Positions 45,621 to 58,285 of a stretch of 64,000 nucleotides of DNA are shown here, in pieces. The DNA comes from Hymenoscyphus infarciens (taxonomy: Eukaryota; Ascomycota; Leotiomycetes; Helotiales; Helotiaceae). A program made the translations under genes and the position numbers. The DNA lies in the NCBI GenBank assembly GCA_001414345.1, contig LLCB01000290.1:1-64000 (forward strand). The letters run 5' to 3'. How positions within the stretch are numbered: the first letter of the stretch is position 1; every line of letters starts with the position of its first letter. A model generated the notes under the pieces. It worked only from the letters and a program-made list of their open reading frames with translations, was not told where the DNA came from and did not search any database.

Positions 45621-46866
45621 TATTACAAATTACATGTTTATCTAGAAACGGAAGCAAGTATTATATTATACCGGCAGTAATTACAACATTTCTTCTGTTT
45701 TAAAGACTTTTAATTCACTGTAATTGGATAACTTACTAATTACTTAAGAGAAAGAGTTTCTTATAAGGTTTTTAACTTTCGCTAATAAACCTTGATAGCT
45801 TAAGTGACAAAACTAGCCACATAGTTATTTTAGAAAAGATGTAGGCAGCGAGGCTTAAGAATTACTATAGGTTATATACCACCTTCTTATCTTTAGACTC
45901 TTCAATCTCATCGGTTAACCTAAAGTGATTAGACTATGAGCCAAACTTCTCTTCTCTATCAATGTCTTTTCGAGAGAGTAACTAGTAACAACATAGAGGG
46001 AAAGGATAAAAATTCAGAGTCTTGATATACGGAATTGGAAGTTCTTTACCTGATTGGCTGGGATCCAGCCGTATTTAGACAGGAGCTCGCTTAGAAACAA
46101 TAACACAACAATCCTCTTTGACAGGAACATTTTTTTCTAGCCTAGAAAATTACCTTCCGTGGACAAACTAATAAATTCAAGCAGAGGTTTTCAGATTCAA
46201 ACAGCAAGGTGGATATATTCACGTGATAAGTCATCTGATACAGGTCTCGTTCAAAAACTTGGCACCGGGCGCAATCTGAAAATCCTCCTCTCCTCCTTTC
46301 ACATTTCTATCCACGGAAGATTTCCCCAACTTCCCCAGCTTCACATGTGCCATTCATGCCATCATGTTCATTCGAGGATAATTACCAACTCATTCTCCTC
46401 CAGTGGCAACGATGTTTAACCAGGTCAACGTTGGGCAAGTGTCGGATGCCTATCCACAACGACTGCGAGAGGGGAAGCTGCCATCGGTACAGAAGCTACA
46501 ATCCCAGTCGAGGATATATATCTCCACGTGTGCTTTCTCTCCGGTAAAAAGAGGTCACAAGTGTGAACTTTCAGGGCAAATTGTTCCTAATTGGCTGGCT
46601 TCCCCAGTGCATTTTATCAGCAACCGAGGATTAATGTTTCGCCTTGGCAGGAAACGAGGGGGAAAGGCGGGGAGGTGAGATTTGGCCGTGAAGTCTATCA
46701 AGATTTGCTTCCGAGTCGCATCTTGGCGAGATGTGGAATTATCAGCACTGCTGAGACTCGGCAGAGCTCAGTGGTTGTTGAATGTCCATGCCCCGTCAAT
46801 TGACCGGTTTGGTTGTTCTGTTTTGCTCTTCCCAGTTCTCGAATTGCTCCAATCCTCTCCACAACC
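45621..46866. other. Intergenic region upstream of the GH79-like gene
   Basis: Frames at 46159-46419, 46403-46678 and 46591-47041 show no recognisable protein. The region includes the GH79-like promoter. Confidence 0.45.
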
Positions 46867-48525
46867 ATGTTTCTCTCCACGACTCAAATTCTCTGGCTTG
46901 TACTACCCGCTCTTGTTAGATCTGCAACCGTTTCTTATACGATTCCTGCTTCTGCTCCATCCAGCGCCGCAGCACTCGACGTTGCACCCGTTGGAGTCTC
47001 GTGGGTTCCAACTTCCTAGTCGACTGCTGTATCCTTGCTGACAATTGTCTGCAGGTTCGAATTCTTCGCATTCCCATCGTACTTCAAAAATGTCACGGCA
47101 ACAAACCAATGTTTGAATAACTTCCGGACGTTGACAGGCGCATGGCCACCTATTAGAATTGGCGGCACAACTCAGTTAGTTATGACAATGATTTGTTCTG
47201 GGTCAAATGGGGTTTCTAATGGGTACCTAGGGATCGGGCTACTTACGATGCATCTACTTCGGCATACGTCGTATACACCGTGACAAATCCAACGGACGCT
47301 CCAGCAGCTTTGACATTCGGGAAATCGTTCTTCGAATTAGCAGCAACGTATGCGGGAAATGTGGTAATTGGTATGTCGTCTATTTCCCCAACCTGAAATA
47401 CATTTGCTAAGAATACCTAGGGCTCAATCGAGGTCATGACGATATTGCGAATACAATTGCAGCGGCAAAGGTGGTGAAAAGTAGCATGCCAAACCTTCGG
47501 GCTATTGAACTCGGAAACGAACCAGAATACTACGCAGGAGCAAACCAGCCAGTTGCAATAAATGCTGGAACTTGGAACCCAGCCGCGGACGCAAAATCGC
47601 AGAATCTATGGATTAACCAAATTGGGAAGGCATTGGGTGCTGGGGCAATAATTCAAGCTGGCAACTCCAACTCGGATGCACCAACATGGGGAGCTGCTGA
47701 GTTAATTCCCGTTCTGAATTCTACAGCAAGACCTTATGTTTACGATTATGCGCATCACAACTATCCAGGAGGAACGGTTACCTCGTTGATGAGCCACAGT
47801 GGCATTGTCAGCAACATGAACAAGTTCATTGCAGATGTTGCACCTACCACTTCTATTGGCAAAGAATATGTGCTTGGGGAGACCAACTCGGGTATGTAGT
47901 TTTATATATCATTCATTCATTGAGTTCGTACTAACGAAATTTAGTTTCTGGGGGGGGAGCCGCGACTGTAAGCCCGACATTCGGCGCAGCTCTCTGGACA
48001 ATGGATTACGTTCTTCACGCTGCTGTCCTCAACATCAAGCGTACATACTTTCATCATGGAACTGTTGGGCTTTGCTATTATTGCTGGTGGGGCAGATACT
48101 CCATGGGGGCCCCTTACTATGGGGCCTACGCAGCCCAAGCAGCAATGGCAGGTGGTTCCTTCATCTCTCAGTTGGACGCAGGTTCAACTGGCTACGCTGT
48201 TTACATCACCTACGACTCTGCCCGGAAACCGATCCGCGCTCTTCTTTACAATTCAGACTATTATGCCGGAAGTGGCACAAGGGCAAGCTCATCATTCGTC
48301 CTGAGCGGGTTGCCTGGGACGAGCTTGAAAGCAAAGAGATTGACAGCTGCAAGTGCGCTCTCAAGATCCGATCAAGGTTCTACCCCAACATTTGGCGGTC
48401 AGACTTTCACGGATGTTACGTGCAAAATCACTGGAGACGAAGCTTTTGAAACGGTAGCTGTTGCTTCTGGTACTGCAACATTTAATATTGCTGCTTCGGA
48501 GGCGTTGCTGGTCTACCTACAGTAA
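46867..48525 (+). CDS. Secreted GH79-family glycosidase (beta-glucuronidase-like)
   Basis: Five exons (46867-47000, 47055-47174, 47231-47370, 47421-47891, 47945-48525) join in frame to 481 aa. A signal peptide (MFLSTTQILWLVLPALVRS) leads to a TIM-barrel catalytic region. The acid/base Glu is in AIELGNEPEYYAG and the nucleophile Glu is in YVLGETNS, the clan GH-A pattern seen in fungal GH79. A C-terminal beta-sandwich (from about KRLTAASALSRSDQG) is as expected for this family. The usual substrate is beta-linked glucuronic or 4-O-methylglucuronic acid, for example on arabinogalactan proteins; the exact specificity cannot be read. It lies on the same strand as the GH43 gene 1.3 kb downstream. 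Confidence 0.88.
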
Positions 48526-49810
48526 CAAAATTCAGCATTTGATTCCAAAATAAAACGTTCCCCCTTTTCTAAATTCCCTAGGCTGTGATGATATCTTGCC
48601 CGAGACACAGCTCCATATTTCCACCCCGCACTATCAAGCATTAGGTGCTAGACCCTGCATATATTCATTCGGCACTTGTGGAAGAATACGCGCGGATATT
48701 ACTTCGTCCCAGCCTGGGATGCAGATTATTACGTTTCGTAAAGCAATACGAAACGCTTATTTGGCGTAAAGCGTAATATGGCTGTTGGCGTTATTATAGG
48801 ATAAATTTTAGGCATAAAAGTATATAAATATAGTACTGAAATGTAGCTTTTTAGTATGAAAAGTAATGATTTATATTATAGTTATAGAGAATAATTAAGG
48901 CTATTCCTAGAATCGTTATCGCTCCCGTTATCTTCGTCTTCGTCTTCGTCCTCTATATTTAGTAATACATCCTCTCTATCCTGCTTCTATACTGCTTCAT
49001 CCTAATCGGTTTCGCCGCTCGCATAACTAACATTTCGCTTTATTACTTTATCGACACCTCCGACGTTCTCTATCTTAATAAATTAGGCTTTTACTTTAAG
49101 ATTAAGGTTATAGGCTCTTCGGTTTAATATTATAGGAGTGCTTTAGGCTATCTATAATATTTATAGTATTGTAGAAAAATGTTGTTCTAGGAAAGAATTC
49201 CTAAAGCATGAAAATTTTCGAGTAAGTGGAGTAAGCGCTAGCACGTGACAGGAAATGGAGGCTTCCTATTGGCTAACGAGACTCTTGGTAATATAATAAA
49301 GCATATAGCTCTTTTAGCTTTACTTTATACTTTATTCGTATTGCACCTTGGCTTTTCGTAAAGGTAACATCCCTACGAGTCCCAGGCATAAAAATTACTA
49401 CAGATTTTGTGGGCTACCAGGATTTTTGGCCGATTCTCATAGGGGTTCCTTTCGTAATTGTCATGCCTGGGACGAGGTACTCAATATTAAAATTTGGGGG
49501 GATCCACCATACCATTTCTCCACCATAACCTCCCTCAATCGGCAACTTCGGGGATCCCGGGGAGTATGTTTTAGGCACCTGATCATCGCTTGATGTGATA
49601 CTAATGGTGGGAACTTAATACTGTCGTATTGCAAACATGCTTTCCTATTGGGGGATTACTCAGGTGACATTGGGGGGAATAAAGCTTGTTGGCTAAAATA
49701 AAGTTAATATGTCTGTGTTTTTCCTGGGGGATTTTCTTTAGTACTCGCATCTGGATTGTTTACTGAGATAGGATTTGCAACACTTTCTCTATCAAAGTCT
49801 TCCTTTGATC
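48526..49810. other. Intergenic region holding a decayed transposon ORF tail
   Basis: Positions 48720-49330 are TpA-rich. Near 48721-48780 there is a nested inverted motif around CGTTTCGTA/TACGAAACG, which may mark an element end. No other gene is seen. Confidence 0.45.
48880..49075 (-). pseudogene. Decayed ORF, probably the C-terminal tail of a transposase-like protein
   Basis: The minus strand reads KIENVGGVDKVIKRNVSYAS, then two TAG codons where Trp is plausible, then an acidic Glu/Asp repeat and a stop near 48885. RIP-type stops in a coherent protein-like frame indicate a dead repeat-derived gene. The superfamily was not determined. Confidence 0.4.
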
Positions 49811-51791
49811 ATGTTTTCCTCACGCCTCCTCTCACTCCTGTCCGTATGGACTGCAGTTCCATCCCTGGTGTCCGCGAGCTTGCAAATTGTGAGACTCTCC
49901 AGGTTATACTCCTCATCTCTTCAACCACTAACTCTCTATATCTCAGGTTCCCGGTGCATCTATCACCACAGTCAACGCCCCGTACCAACACATGCAAGCA
50001 CACGGCGGTGGTGTAATCCTCGTAAACGGACTCTACTACCAAATCGGCGAGAACAAACTCGATGGCTCGGCGTTCCAGTCTATAAGCTGCTACAGCTCGC
50101 CAGACCTGGTGAACTGGAAGTTTGTGAATAAGCTTCTTACTGTTGGACAGGGTGCTTCTGATTTGGCGACCGGGAGAGTGGTGGAGAGACCTCATGTTAT
50201 TTATAATGATGCTACGAAGAAATATGTCATGGTATGTTTGCAAAATTAGACTAAAATTGGGAGACTTCGCTGATGAATGGGATGATAGTGGTTACATATT
50301 GATAGTAGTAATTATGGGGAGGCGAAGGCTGGTGTTGCGACCAGTGATACTGTCTGCGGAACATATTCTTACATGTGAGTTTCTCCGAAGCCAGAAGAGA
50401 AAGGGGAAGAGAGCTGCATATACTGACTTCGTCCTCACAGCGGATCTACGCAACCTCTTGGGTTCCAGAGTCGAGACTTGAACCTTTTCAAAGACACAGA
50501 TGGAACAGCATATCTTCTCACCGAAGATGTAAGCATAAAATACTTCCAAACACTCTTAAAATCAAAGAACTAACATTTCCGTAGCGAGCCAACGGTCTTC
50601 GAATTGACAAATTATCTGCCGATTATTTGACAGTTGAGAGCAACACCTATCTCTGGCCTGAGCGTTTGTTTTTCCTAAACCCCGAACTTAAAAAAAAACA
50701 GCGCTGATTTCTAATCACCAAATAGTATATTCCTACGAAGCAGCGGCAATTCTTAAAAAAGGAAATACATACTTTGCATTCTCCTCGGATCAAAGTGGTT
50801 GGGATCCAAACGAGTAAGTGGAAAAATTTGGCGGGTAATTGTGGTAACTGATGATCTTGTGTAGTAATAGTTACTGTACCTCGACTAATTTGGCGGGGCC
50901 TTGGAGTGCTTGGAAGCTGTTTGCGCCTGCTGGGACGAAGACTGTGAGTTGTCCTTCAATATCTTTTTACAAAGTCATGGAGTAGAAACTGACTTCATGG
51001 CCGGTAGTACAAATCGCAGACCGCCGCGGTAGTTGATATAAATGGAGTAACAATGTGAGTTTAGAATCAATTTCCACTTGACAAAGGCAGAAATAACGGA
51101 AGGGGGAAATGCAAGTATAGAACTGACGAGAATAGGTACATGGGAGATCGCTGGGTATCCTCGAACCTAATGAGGTCAACCTACGTTTGGCTACCCTTGA
51201 CTCTCTCGGGAACAACAGCTACTTTGGTAAAGCCCCCAGCACAACTTCTCTTGAAATAGAGTTGCATTTAATGATATTTCCAGAGCAACGAAGTAAACTG
51301 GGTACTCGACATAGCAAAGGGAACCTGGGCTCCTGGGCCCACCGAAACGACGTACGAAGCAGAAGCAAGCGTCAACACTCTTGCTTCAGGTGCAAAATCC
51401 ATCGCTTGTACTGGGTGCTCGGGTGCAAAGTCCATTGGATACATTGGCGGTTCTCCAAATGGAAAACTCACCATCGCAAGTGTGAGCAGTACCGTGGCAA
51501 CAAATTCGACCATTAGAATCGGCTACACGAATGCGGATTCGACTCAGCGGTATGCGACATTGAGCGTGAACGGTATCAAATATATCGTGGCTTTTATTCC
51601 AACTGGGGACGACAATACTCCAGGTTCTGCGGCCGTAACTGTTGCTTTGAATGCCGGAAGTGTGAATACTTTCGTTTTCGAAGCATATAATGGAGGTTGG
51701 GGTGAGTAAATGCTGAGATAGATAGGAAATTCGTTGCTAATAACTTCGTGAAGGGCCCAATATCGATAGAATCGCCGTGCCGACCTCTTAG
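49811..51791 (+). CDS. Secreted GH43 exo-1,3-beta-galactanase-like enzyme with C-terminal CBM-like domain
   Basis: Eleven exons (49811-49888, 49947-50231, 50289-50374, 50441-50528, 50585-50663, 50726-50813, 50865-50943, 51008-51054, 51136-51226, 51284-51701, 51754-51791) join in frame to 458 aa. A signal peptide (MFSSRLLSLLSVWTAVPSLV) precedes the five-bladed propeller. Family hallmarks are AHGGGVILVNGLYYQIGEN, RVVERPHVIYNDATKKYVMW, HIDSSNYGEAKAGVATSDT, GFQSRDLNLFKDTDGTAYLL and RANGLRIDKLSADYL. The last 130 residues form a beta-sandwich (from TTYEAEASVN to FEAYNGGW) like CBM35/CBM6. This layout fits galactan 1,3-beta-galactosidase, which trims the beta-1,3-galactan backbone of arabinogalactan proteins. 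The intron density is high for the window. Confidence 0.88.
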
Positions 51792-51832
51792 AAAATGAAA
51801 ATTAAGGTTGGTATTGCCTATAGGGGGGATCT

Positions 51833-52834
51833 TTAATTTGGAATCGAGGGTTTGATGCTGTTCCTGATGAGAGTCAAGGAATCATATTTCGGATGTTGTA
51901 GGCTCCAGACTAATTGTTTGGGAAGGAAGGAATATCGCTTTCTCAATGCTGATTTGTCTCTCCAACCTTTCCAACGTCCAGTGATCATATTTCTCGATAT
52001 CAAAGATACCACAGAAGTTGGCGGCAACGGGGCGTTGGAACATATTTCTTTCAGAAACAACCCAAAATTTCCGAACCGTCCTGGATCAACGATTCTCCTT
52101 GCCGAGAGCTCACTTCGTGATTCCGTGATTGCTGTCTCCATTGCATATTCGTATTGTTCTCCCAGCATTCGCAGTCGCAGGTATTTCCCAATGACAAACG
52201 AGCAAAGAAGCGCCAGTGAACCATCAAGAAGATCGTCACGAACTGGGTCAGCCAGATATTGACACGGAACCTCAATGGTAGTGATCGCCCGTGCTTTCAA
52301 AGCGAATGTGCCGATTTGAATTTCGATATCAGAGTAATCGCCCTGTAATGGCGCTTCGTAGAGATATCTGACAGACACCCAAATATATCCCGTTGCGCAA
52401 GTACAAAGCGAGTATGTGGATCTATTCGAGTGGTTTATCTTTGGCAAGAACGCTTTTCCACCCAAAGTTTTGATATCGGCGAAGTTTGCTGAAAGATCTG
52501 AACCGTATTTTGCGAGGAACTTTTCGTCTGTGACGTTTATGTCTGGCAGAGATATACCAGAGTCTCTTCTGGGTCCTATGATGAACATGGGTTTCTCCAA
52601 AAGCGATTCATCCGTAGTGTCTACTCGTTTGATGAGAAGGTTTGGGTTGGAGACTGCCATATTGTAAGTAAGAGTTTTCGGATGATGGTCGTGAAAGTTA
52701 CACTCTGTGGCCATTGCAGCTTCCTGTATGAGATCGGGAAGTTGGGCAAAGACGCGTTCATTTTCCGATTTTACATCTATGATTGATGGAGCCCGACTTC
52801 GACTTGTGACCCAAACTTCGTCGCTTGAGGCCAT
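51833..52834 (-). CDS. Uncharacterised protein (333 aa)
   Basis: One uninterrupted frame starts MASSDEVWVTSRSRAPSII. It has no signal peptide or membrane helix. A mid-segment (YSLCTCATGYIWVSVRYLYE) and the C-terminal part (LISRNMITGRWKGWRDKSAL) look like ordinary globular protein, but I do not recognise the family. It is convergent with the GH43 gene, with the two stops only 41 bp apart, so the transcripts likely overlap. Confidence 0.6.
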   Translation of the reverse strand: MASSDEVWVTSRSRAPSIIDVKSENERVFAQLPDLIQEAAMATECNFHDHHPKTLTYNMAVSNPNLLIKRVDTTDESLLEKPMFIIGPRRDSGISLPDINVTDEKFLAKYGSDLSANFADIKTLGGKAFLPKINHSNRSTYSLCTCATGYIWVSVRYLYEAPLQGDYSDIEIQIGTFALKARAITTIEVPCQYLADPVRDDLLDGSLALLCSFVIGKYLRLRMLGEQYEYAMETAITESRSELSARRIVDPGRFGNFGLFLKEICSNAPLPPTSVVSLISRNMITGRWKGWRDKSALRKRYSFLPKQLVWSLQHPKYDSLTLIRNSIKPSIPN

Positions 52835-53834
52835 GGCTGCGATTGACTATCCCAATCTGCTTGTATTTCGTGATAACGATTGAAATTTCGATAGCCCAAA
52901 GTTGAGAATATCTGGTGGTTTAATGACTCTATTGATCGATAACTCGTATCGGTACTCATCGATAGTAGGTTATTTTTAGACCAAACTAGAATACGAGATG
53001 AGGCGTCATGAACACCATCTTGAAACACGCTAGACTACGAGTATGTGTCGACTGAAGAAAGAAACAAAATGATTGGAGAACCTTCTTCTTCTGAGGGGGG
53101 AAGTACCAGTGGCATGTTCGTGTAACATTTCACAATTACATGCCGAGGAACGGTCTCGGAAATCGTAACGGCACGTGGGCTTTACGCTGCAATTGCGCCC
53201 AACTCCATTAAACCGCTTCAAACTATTCTTTTGGTTACCCGTAATTATTTCATGACCGATCCCCTCGAGTCAAATCGAAAAACCAGTGAATTGAATGGAT
53301 AATTGAAAACTGTGAAGTAGGGAGACCTATATCTTTTCGCAAATTTTTGGGAATGTGAATACGAGGTCGCCCTTGCCAGAAACGGTGTACAGCCAGGACT
53401 AATGAGGCGCAAGCGACTATCTGTAAGCATAAAAGTCGCGCAACCTACTGTAAAGTCTGTAAGAATAGTCGTATACTTGCTCCGATTATCGACCCAGTTT
53501 GTGCAATGGTAACCGGAGTGATAAACGGTCGCTTGTGTGGCCAACTCGCTGGTGCTCCGCAGAACTTTTAAATGCGTGGATAACCCATTTGCTTCTTGTT
53601 ATTGATGGAAACTTCTCATAGTGTATAGTTAAAACAGAATTCATAAAGCAGCCTGCTGTAATATCTTGATAACTGACAGGCTTACATCCACGCCATGTGA
53701 CGCTGGTGCGGGGTCATACATCGTATATCGACAACCCTCTTTTGTAAAGCTTCACTTCTTTTCAGGTTTGAAGCTTCTTGTATCAACTCGCATTGACTTC
53801 AATTTACTAAACCCAATTAGCAATCCTCAATGTA
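52835..53834. other. Intergenic region, no supported gene
   Basis: Frames at 53030-53221 and 53245-53544 (minus) lack motifs. The region should contain divergent promoters for the neighbouring genes. Confidence 0.45.
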
Positions 53835-54626
53835 ATGGCCACCGTCTCGAAAACGCAGTACGAGTCCTTTGCCCCCAAATACGATGCCGTTGAAGACACT
53901 CCTCTTTACAAACTCGAATCGGCACTTATCCAGTCAGCCCTAGGAGACTGCAACGGCCTTCGAGTCCTTGATGTTGGGGGAGGAAGTGGGCTCCATGCTC
54001 GTGAAGCTATCGCCGCCGGTGCGACGAAGGTTGATCTTTTGGACATAAGCCTCTCGATGATGGAGATTGGGAAATCCATCGAAGCTTCACTTGGTCGCAC
54101 AGAGAGCATAGCCTGGCATGAAGCTGACGCTTCTCGCCCCCTCTCCACGCAGGACATCTCAGCTTCGTTACTTGGGCCCGGGGAGTACGATGTGGTAATG
54201 GTAAATTGGACTTTCGACCATGCTGCGACGTTGGATGATTTGAAGGGAATGTGGGCAAACGTTGCGTTTTATCTCAAGCCTTCCGGTCGCTTCCTAGGTG
54301 TCCGTGTTTTGGGGAAGGGCATACGGGCTGATTATATGAAAGAAGGGAGGGGTAAATACGGGGTTACCTTTGCGGATATTGAGGAGATCCCAAAAGGGGT
54401 TCGATATCAGGTTTCCTTCGTGGTTGACCAGGTGGTGAGCTTTGAGGCCACGTCGATGGAGGACAGCTATACGCTCGCGGATGAGATTCCACGACAGCTG
54501 GGGATTGTGGATTTGGAAGTCGTGCCGTTTGAGGAGATGGCCCTAGTGAAAGCAGATAAGGAGTTTTGGGGTGAGTTTTTGGCGGAACCAAATTTTGGTG
54601 TTGTAAAAGGAAGGAGGAAGGGATGA
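53835..54626 (+). CDS. Class I SAM-dependent methyltransferase
   Basis: A single exon of 263 aa begins MATVSKTQYESFAPKYDAVE. Motif I (LRVLDVGGGSGLHAREA), the acidic loop KVDLLDISLSMMEIG and the post-motif (EYDVVMVNWTFDHAATLDDL) mark a Rossmann-fold methyltransferase of the small-molecule type, likely cytosolic. There is no adjacent synthase, so a metabolite pathway cannot be assigned. The substrate is unknown. Confidence 0.85.
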   Translation: MATVSKTQYESFAPKYDAVEDTPLYKLESALIQSALGDCNGLRVLDVGGGSGLHAREAIAAGATKVDLLDISLSMMEIGKSIEASLGRTESIAWHEADASRPLSTQDISASLLGPGEYDVVMVNWTFDHAATLDDLKGMWANVAFYLKPSGRFLGVRVLGKGIRADYMKEGRGKYGVTFADIEEIPKGVRYQVSFVVDQVVSFEATSMEDSYTLADEIPRQLGIVDLEVVPFEEMALVKADKEFWGEFLAEPNFGVVKGRRKG

Positions 54627-55361
54627 GTCCTCTAGATTTCGGGCCGGGCTTCGATCACGTTTTGAGTAAACGATGGGTCTCAACGGTTGTTAAAAAGGCC
54701 CGAACCGCTGATATGTCTTTACTAAAAGCCTTCAAGAGCTGTGAAGATGCCGACGAACTTATTTCACGTGATCTATAATCTTGCAAAAATGGCACTCCCA
54801 CCTCCTCAAAAATGAACCAAGAATGATTATGAAGCAGTTTCCCACACCTGAGAAACCTGAGCTTTCACTAAAAATATCTCTTGTGATAGTAGGACCGCCG
54901 GGTTAAACAACATGTACAGTGTCTATTCTGAACCTTCGTCGTAGTCTTCGCTTCGAGATGTAATATACTCATAAGTCGATTACTATCGGACAGAAACACC
55001 TCGAAAACTTGAGGTTTTGACCTCAATTTTTTGAAGTATTTCATCCTGTTTTGATATCGGCCGGTCACTATCCCCTGTCCCCTTTATTAAGAGTCCTTGT
55101 AATTTAGGTCCCCTTTTTTAACGAAGGCCTCGCTTAACGCCCCTCGGGACCTCTCTTCAACTCCTCTTAAACAACCCAGCTTAACTTTATCATTGATGCT
55201 ACGAAAGTTCCCGCGCGACAAATGATTTTATATAGTTATTTAAAAAAAAATCCCAAAAACAGTACTACAAGTCCTAGCGTCCGGCAATGTCTAGCCTCGA
55301 AGACTGATTACACCATTATATACCACGTCGGCTTGAACCTTTTTTCCGTTCTTGAACTTCA
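54627..55361. other. Intergenic region, no gene seen
   Basis: It lies between the methyltransferase 3' end and the subtilase 3' end. Short frames have no support. Confidence 0.5.
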
Positions 55362-58285
55362 CTATCTCTTACATGAATTTCTCCTGAAATGGTTCCTGAT
55401 TTCGTGATCGTCATGCAAGCCGTTTTGGAACATAAGACTAGGTTGAATATAATTCGGATTTTCTGCCGTTCCATCATGCATGTCCTTGAGAAGCTTTTTG
55501 ATTTCTAATTTCGTCTGGAATTGTTTCCATGTTGTCTCTTCTCGATTTGCGTATCGTGTAAACGTGAGCAACAAGGACACTATGCCGGCGGTCACAGCTG
55601 TAGCTACCGAAGAACCTGAAACAACTAGACCGCGCATATCTTGTTCAAAATCTGTCTTGATGTAGCTAGGACCCTGTACTGGAACATCTGTTCCCAATAC
55701 TAAGACATCGACCTTGCTATGAGATGCTGCGGCTTTGTTTCCCAAACTATCGCAGGCAGAAACCGAGATGCATGAATCAAAATGAGCTGGGTAGACTTCT
55801 CCAGCACGAGTACCTTGATCAGCTGTTGTGCAAATGACCAGGATATTATGTATTGTGGTGGCCTTTTCAATTGCTTTTTTCAAGTCTTCGTTCAATTTGG
55901 ATGTAGTCCAGCTGATGGAGATAATGTCCACGCCTTGCTCTATAGCCCATTGGACGGCCTATGAATATACAAGGTTCCAGGGTTAGTGTTCTAAGTTCTT
56001 CAGAGAGGAGTAGAGGATAATTACCAAAGCTGCTTTGGTGGCATCCACGTTGTTGTGCTGGGTTGCCACCCTGGCAATGTAAAGCTTGCAATCGGGATTC
56101 ACATGGCTTATGATTGAAGCCATGTGCTGCCCATGTGGATCTCTAACTGACCACCATGGAAGCTCGATGCCATCGGTAGAATATACATATGATGTACCAT
56201 TTACGATGTTTAATGCGTTGGAGCGGACTCTGTCCGCACCGCTATCGACTATTGCTATCTTGACCGGATAGTCTTTTATTCTATTGGCATCCACACAATT
56301 GTTCTGCGTGTTCTTTTTGCAAGCGTTGATTTTGTCATGAAACAAGTTGAACTCTCGAGATACCACGTCTCTGTAGTAAATTGCTATGTTAGCAGAAGAC
56401 GGTGTATACGGATCCAATAGGTTGAAACCACTTACTGGATATCGAGGCCGGGGTCGCTGACAACGAGAGCATAGGTGAATAGCATTACGTCCGATATGAC
56501 GATAGTAAATTTTTCTCGACGGTATCCTCTTGCTTCCAGCATGGTTCCCAGTCTGGCTTTGTAGTCCACCAACCGGTCACTCTGAGATTTGTTGTGACGC
56601 CGAGCCAGTCCAAGGGCGCTCGGTTTGACGTTTTTTGGTTTTACAATCAAAATGTTGATTTTTTCCAGCTATCTCTGTTAGAACAATCCAAGATGGAAGG
56701 TCGAAAGGAAGAGACATGTTCACCTTCCCACGCTTCTGGAGACCTTCTTCACTTCCCCAGTGATATAGTGGTCCCCAATTACCACTGGAATACAGTTGTA
56801 TCCTTTCCAATGTTTCCTGGCTATCATCACTCGCAGACCTGTCCGGCTCCAGAATATCGATATCCATATCGATCTTCCGCCAATCAAGGTCTGTGACCTT
56901 GAATTTATTCAGGACGATGAGCTGGAAGAACTCGTTTGACATTGGATGGGTCAAGCTATCGGGTATGACAAGCCTTATGATTCTCTTCACGTTCTTACCA
57001 TGCAGCCAGTCAAAAAGACTCGCAATAATGTGGTGATGGCCCTCGTCTGAGGATTTATGAAAGTCTGGTAAGATGACGTGTGCCAGGGTGTCTTCGAATG
57101 TAAAAGTGCCGGTCGTTGTTGCATACGTCGAGAGGTCGATAACAAATCGAGAAAAGTCGTGAGTAGAACTATTGAAGTCGGAGAAATTTAAACCTAATTC
57201 AGTGTCTACAAACTTTAGCCTTGCACACAAGACACAGGCAAGAGGTGCTAATCTTACGTCTCTCTAATCAAGGGTTAGCTTACGAAACGGAATAACGGGC
57301 TTATTTGGCAAGTTATACCTCCTTTGCCAAAAAGGGCCTGTCGAATATAAGGGAGGTGGGGAATTCTCATGACATGTTGCTTTAGGGCGTTCAAAAAATT
57401 ATCGTCTTTTTTTGTAAGGCTGTCCTTTGCATAGGCAAAAGGTGGTTTACCTTCTGAATCAGGGGAGTAAAGTAATTCTTCTTTGGATCTTACAATGTAA
57501 TCAACGATTTTGAGAACTTTGTCGCATGCGTGATACACGGCGATATGAAGGGGATTTCCGAGGGTGGCTTGATCCGCTGCTATTCTGAAATTACGGTTCA
57601 GTAGATCCGGGAACCTACTGCACAGCACTTTGACTGTTTCTAGGTCTCCGTTTTCAATCGCAATATTCAGCAGCGTTTTTCTAGCTCGATTCTCTTGTGT
57701 CACCATCTCCAAAGGCCTCTCGTCGTCAATAGAATCCAATAAGAATGTGAGAACCTCTGTAGATGAGAACTCGACAGCCATATGTAATGTTGTACCTCCC
57801 TTGTAGTCATGCGTTCCAGGGGGGATGAGTTGCTTCTCAGGATCTTGTTTGAGCACCAGTAGTGCCACGCCAGAATACTTCTTCTCCAAGGCGGACCGGA
57901 AGATTCGATAGATGAGATCTATGTCTTTGACCAGAGAATCATCATCAGAGACATCGTCCTTGCTTCACAGGGATAATAATGTTAGCAAAGGGAAAAGCTG
58001 CGGAAATAGTTACATTTACCTTCGGTCTCGTGATTTAATGTGACTGAACAACGCATCAAGCACGGGATTCTTGATGTCCTCGCTGATGTCGTTTGCGTTC
58101 TCTAGACGCGCTAGCAGTTCAACATAGTCTTTGCATAGAATTCTTCCAACGTTGTCGAAGCCGTGTATGGCGTTGACGGCTGCCGACAGGTCCCCGCTTC
58201 GCGCAGCAGCGATTGCTTTCTCTGCCGTCCTCTGGAAGTCGGAAACTACCGTATGCATACCTGGTATTGAAAACATTGGTCTCAT
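55362..58285 (-). CDS. Ankyrin-repeat and subtilisin-like (S8) protease protein, with a one-base frameshift
   Basis: Five exons (58285-58020, 57962-57319, 57247-56436, 56370-56025, 55958-55362) give about 887 aa if one base in the A6 run (T6 at 56659-56664) is discounted; as given, the frame breaks there. Order: a helical N-terminus, ankyrin-type repeats (GTTLHMAVEFSSTEVLTFLL, KTLLNIAIENGDLETVKVL, NPLHIAVYHACD), a central domain without a name, then an S8 protease. The catalytic Asp is in KIAIVDSGAD, the His in DPHGQHMASII and the Ser in VVSGSSVATAVTAG. The oxyanion Asn position reads CTTADQG, a variant I associate with intracellular fungal subtilases. No signal peptide is present, so an intracellular signalling protease is likely. 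The start is uncertain: a possible upstream mini-exon (MWLSICPIIDT, near 58404-58436) could not be joined in frame. Confidence 0.8.
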
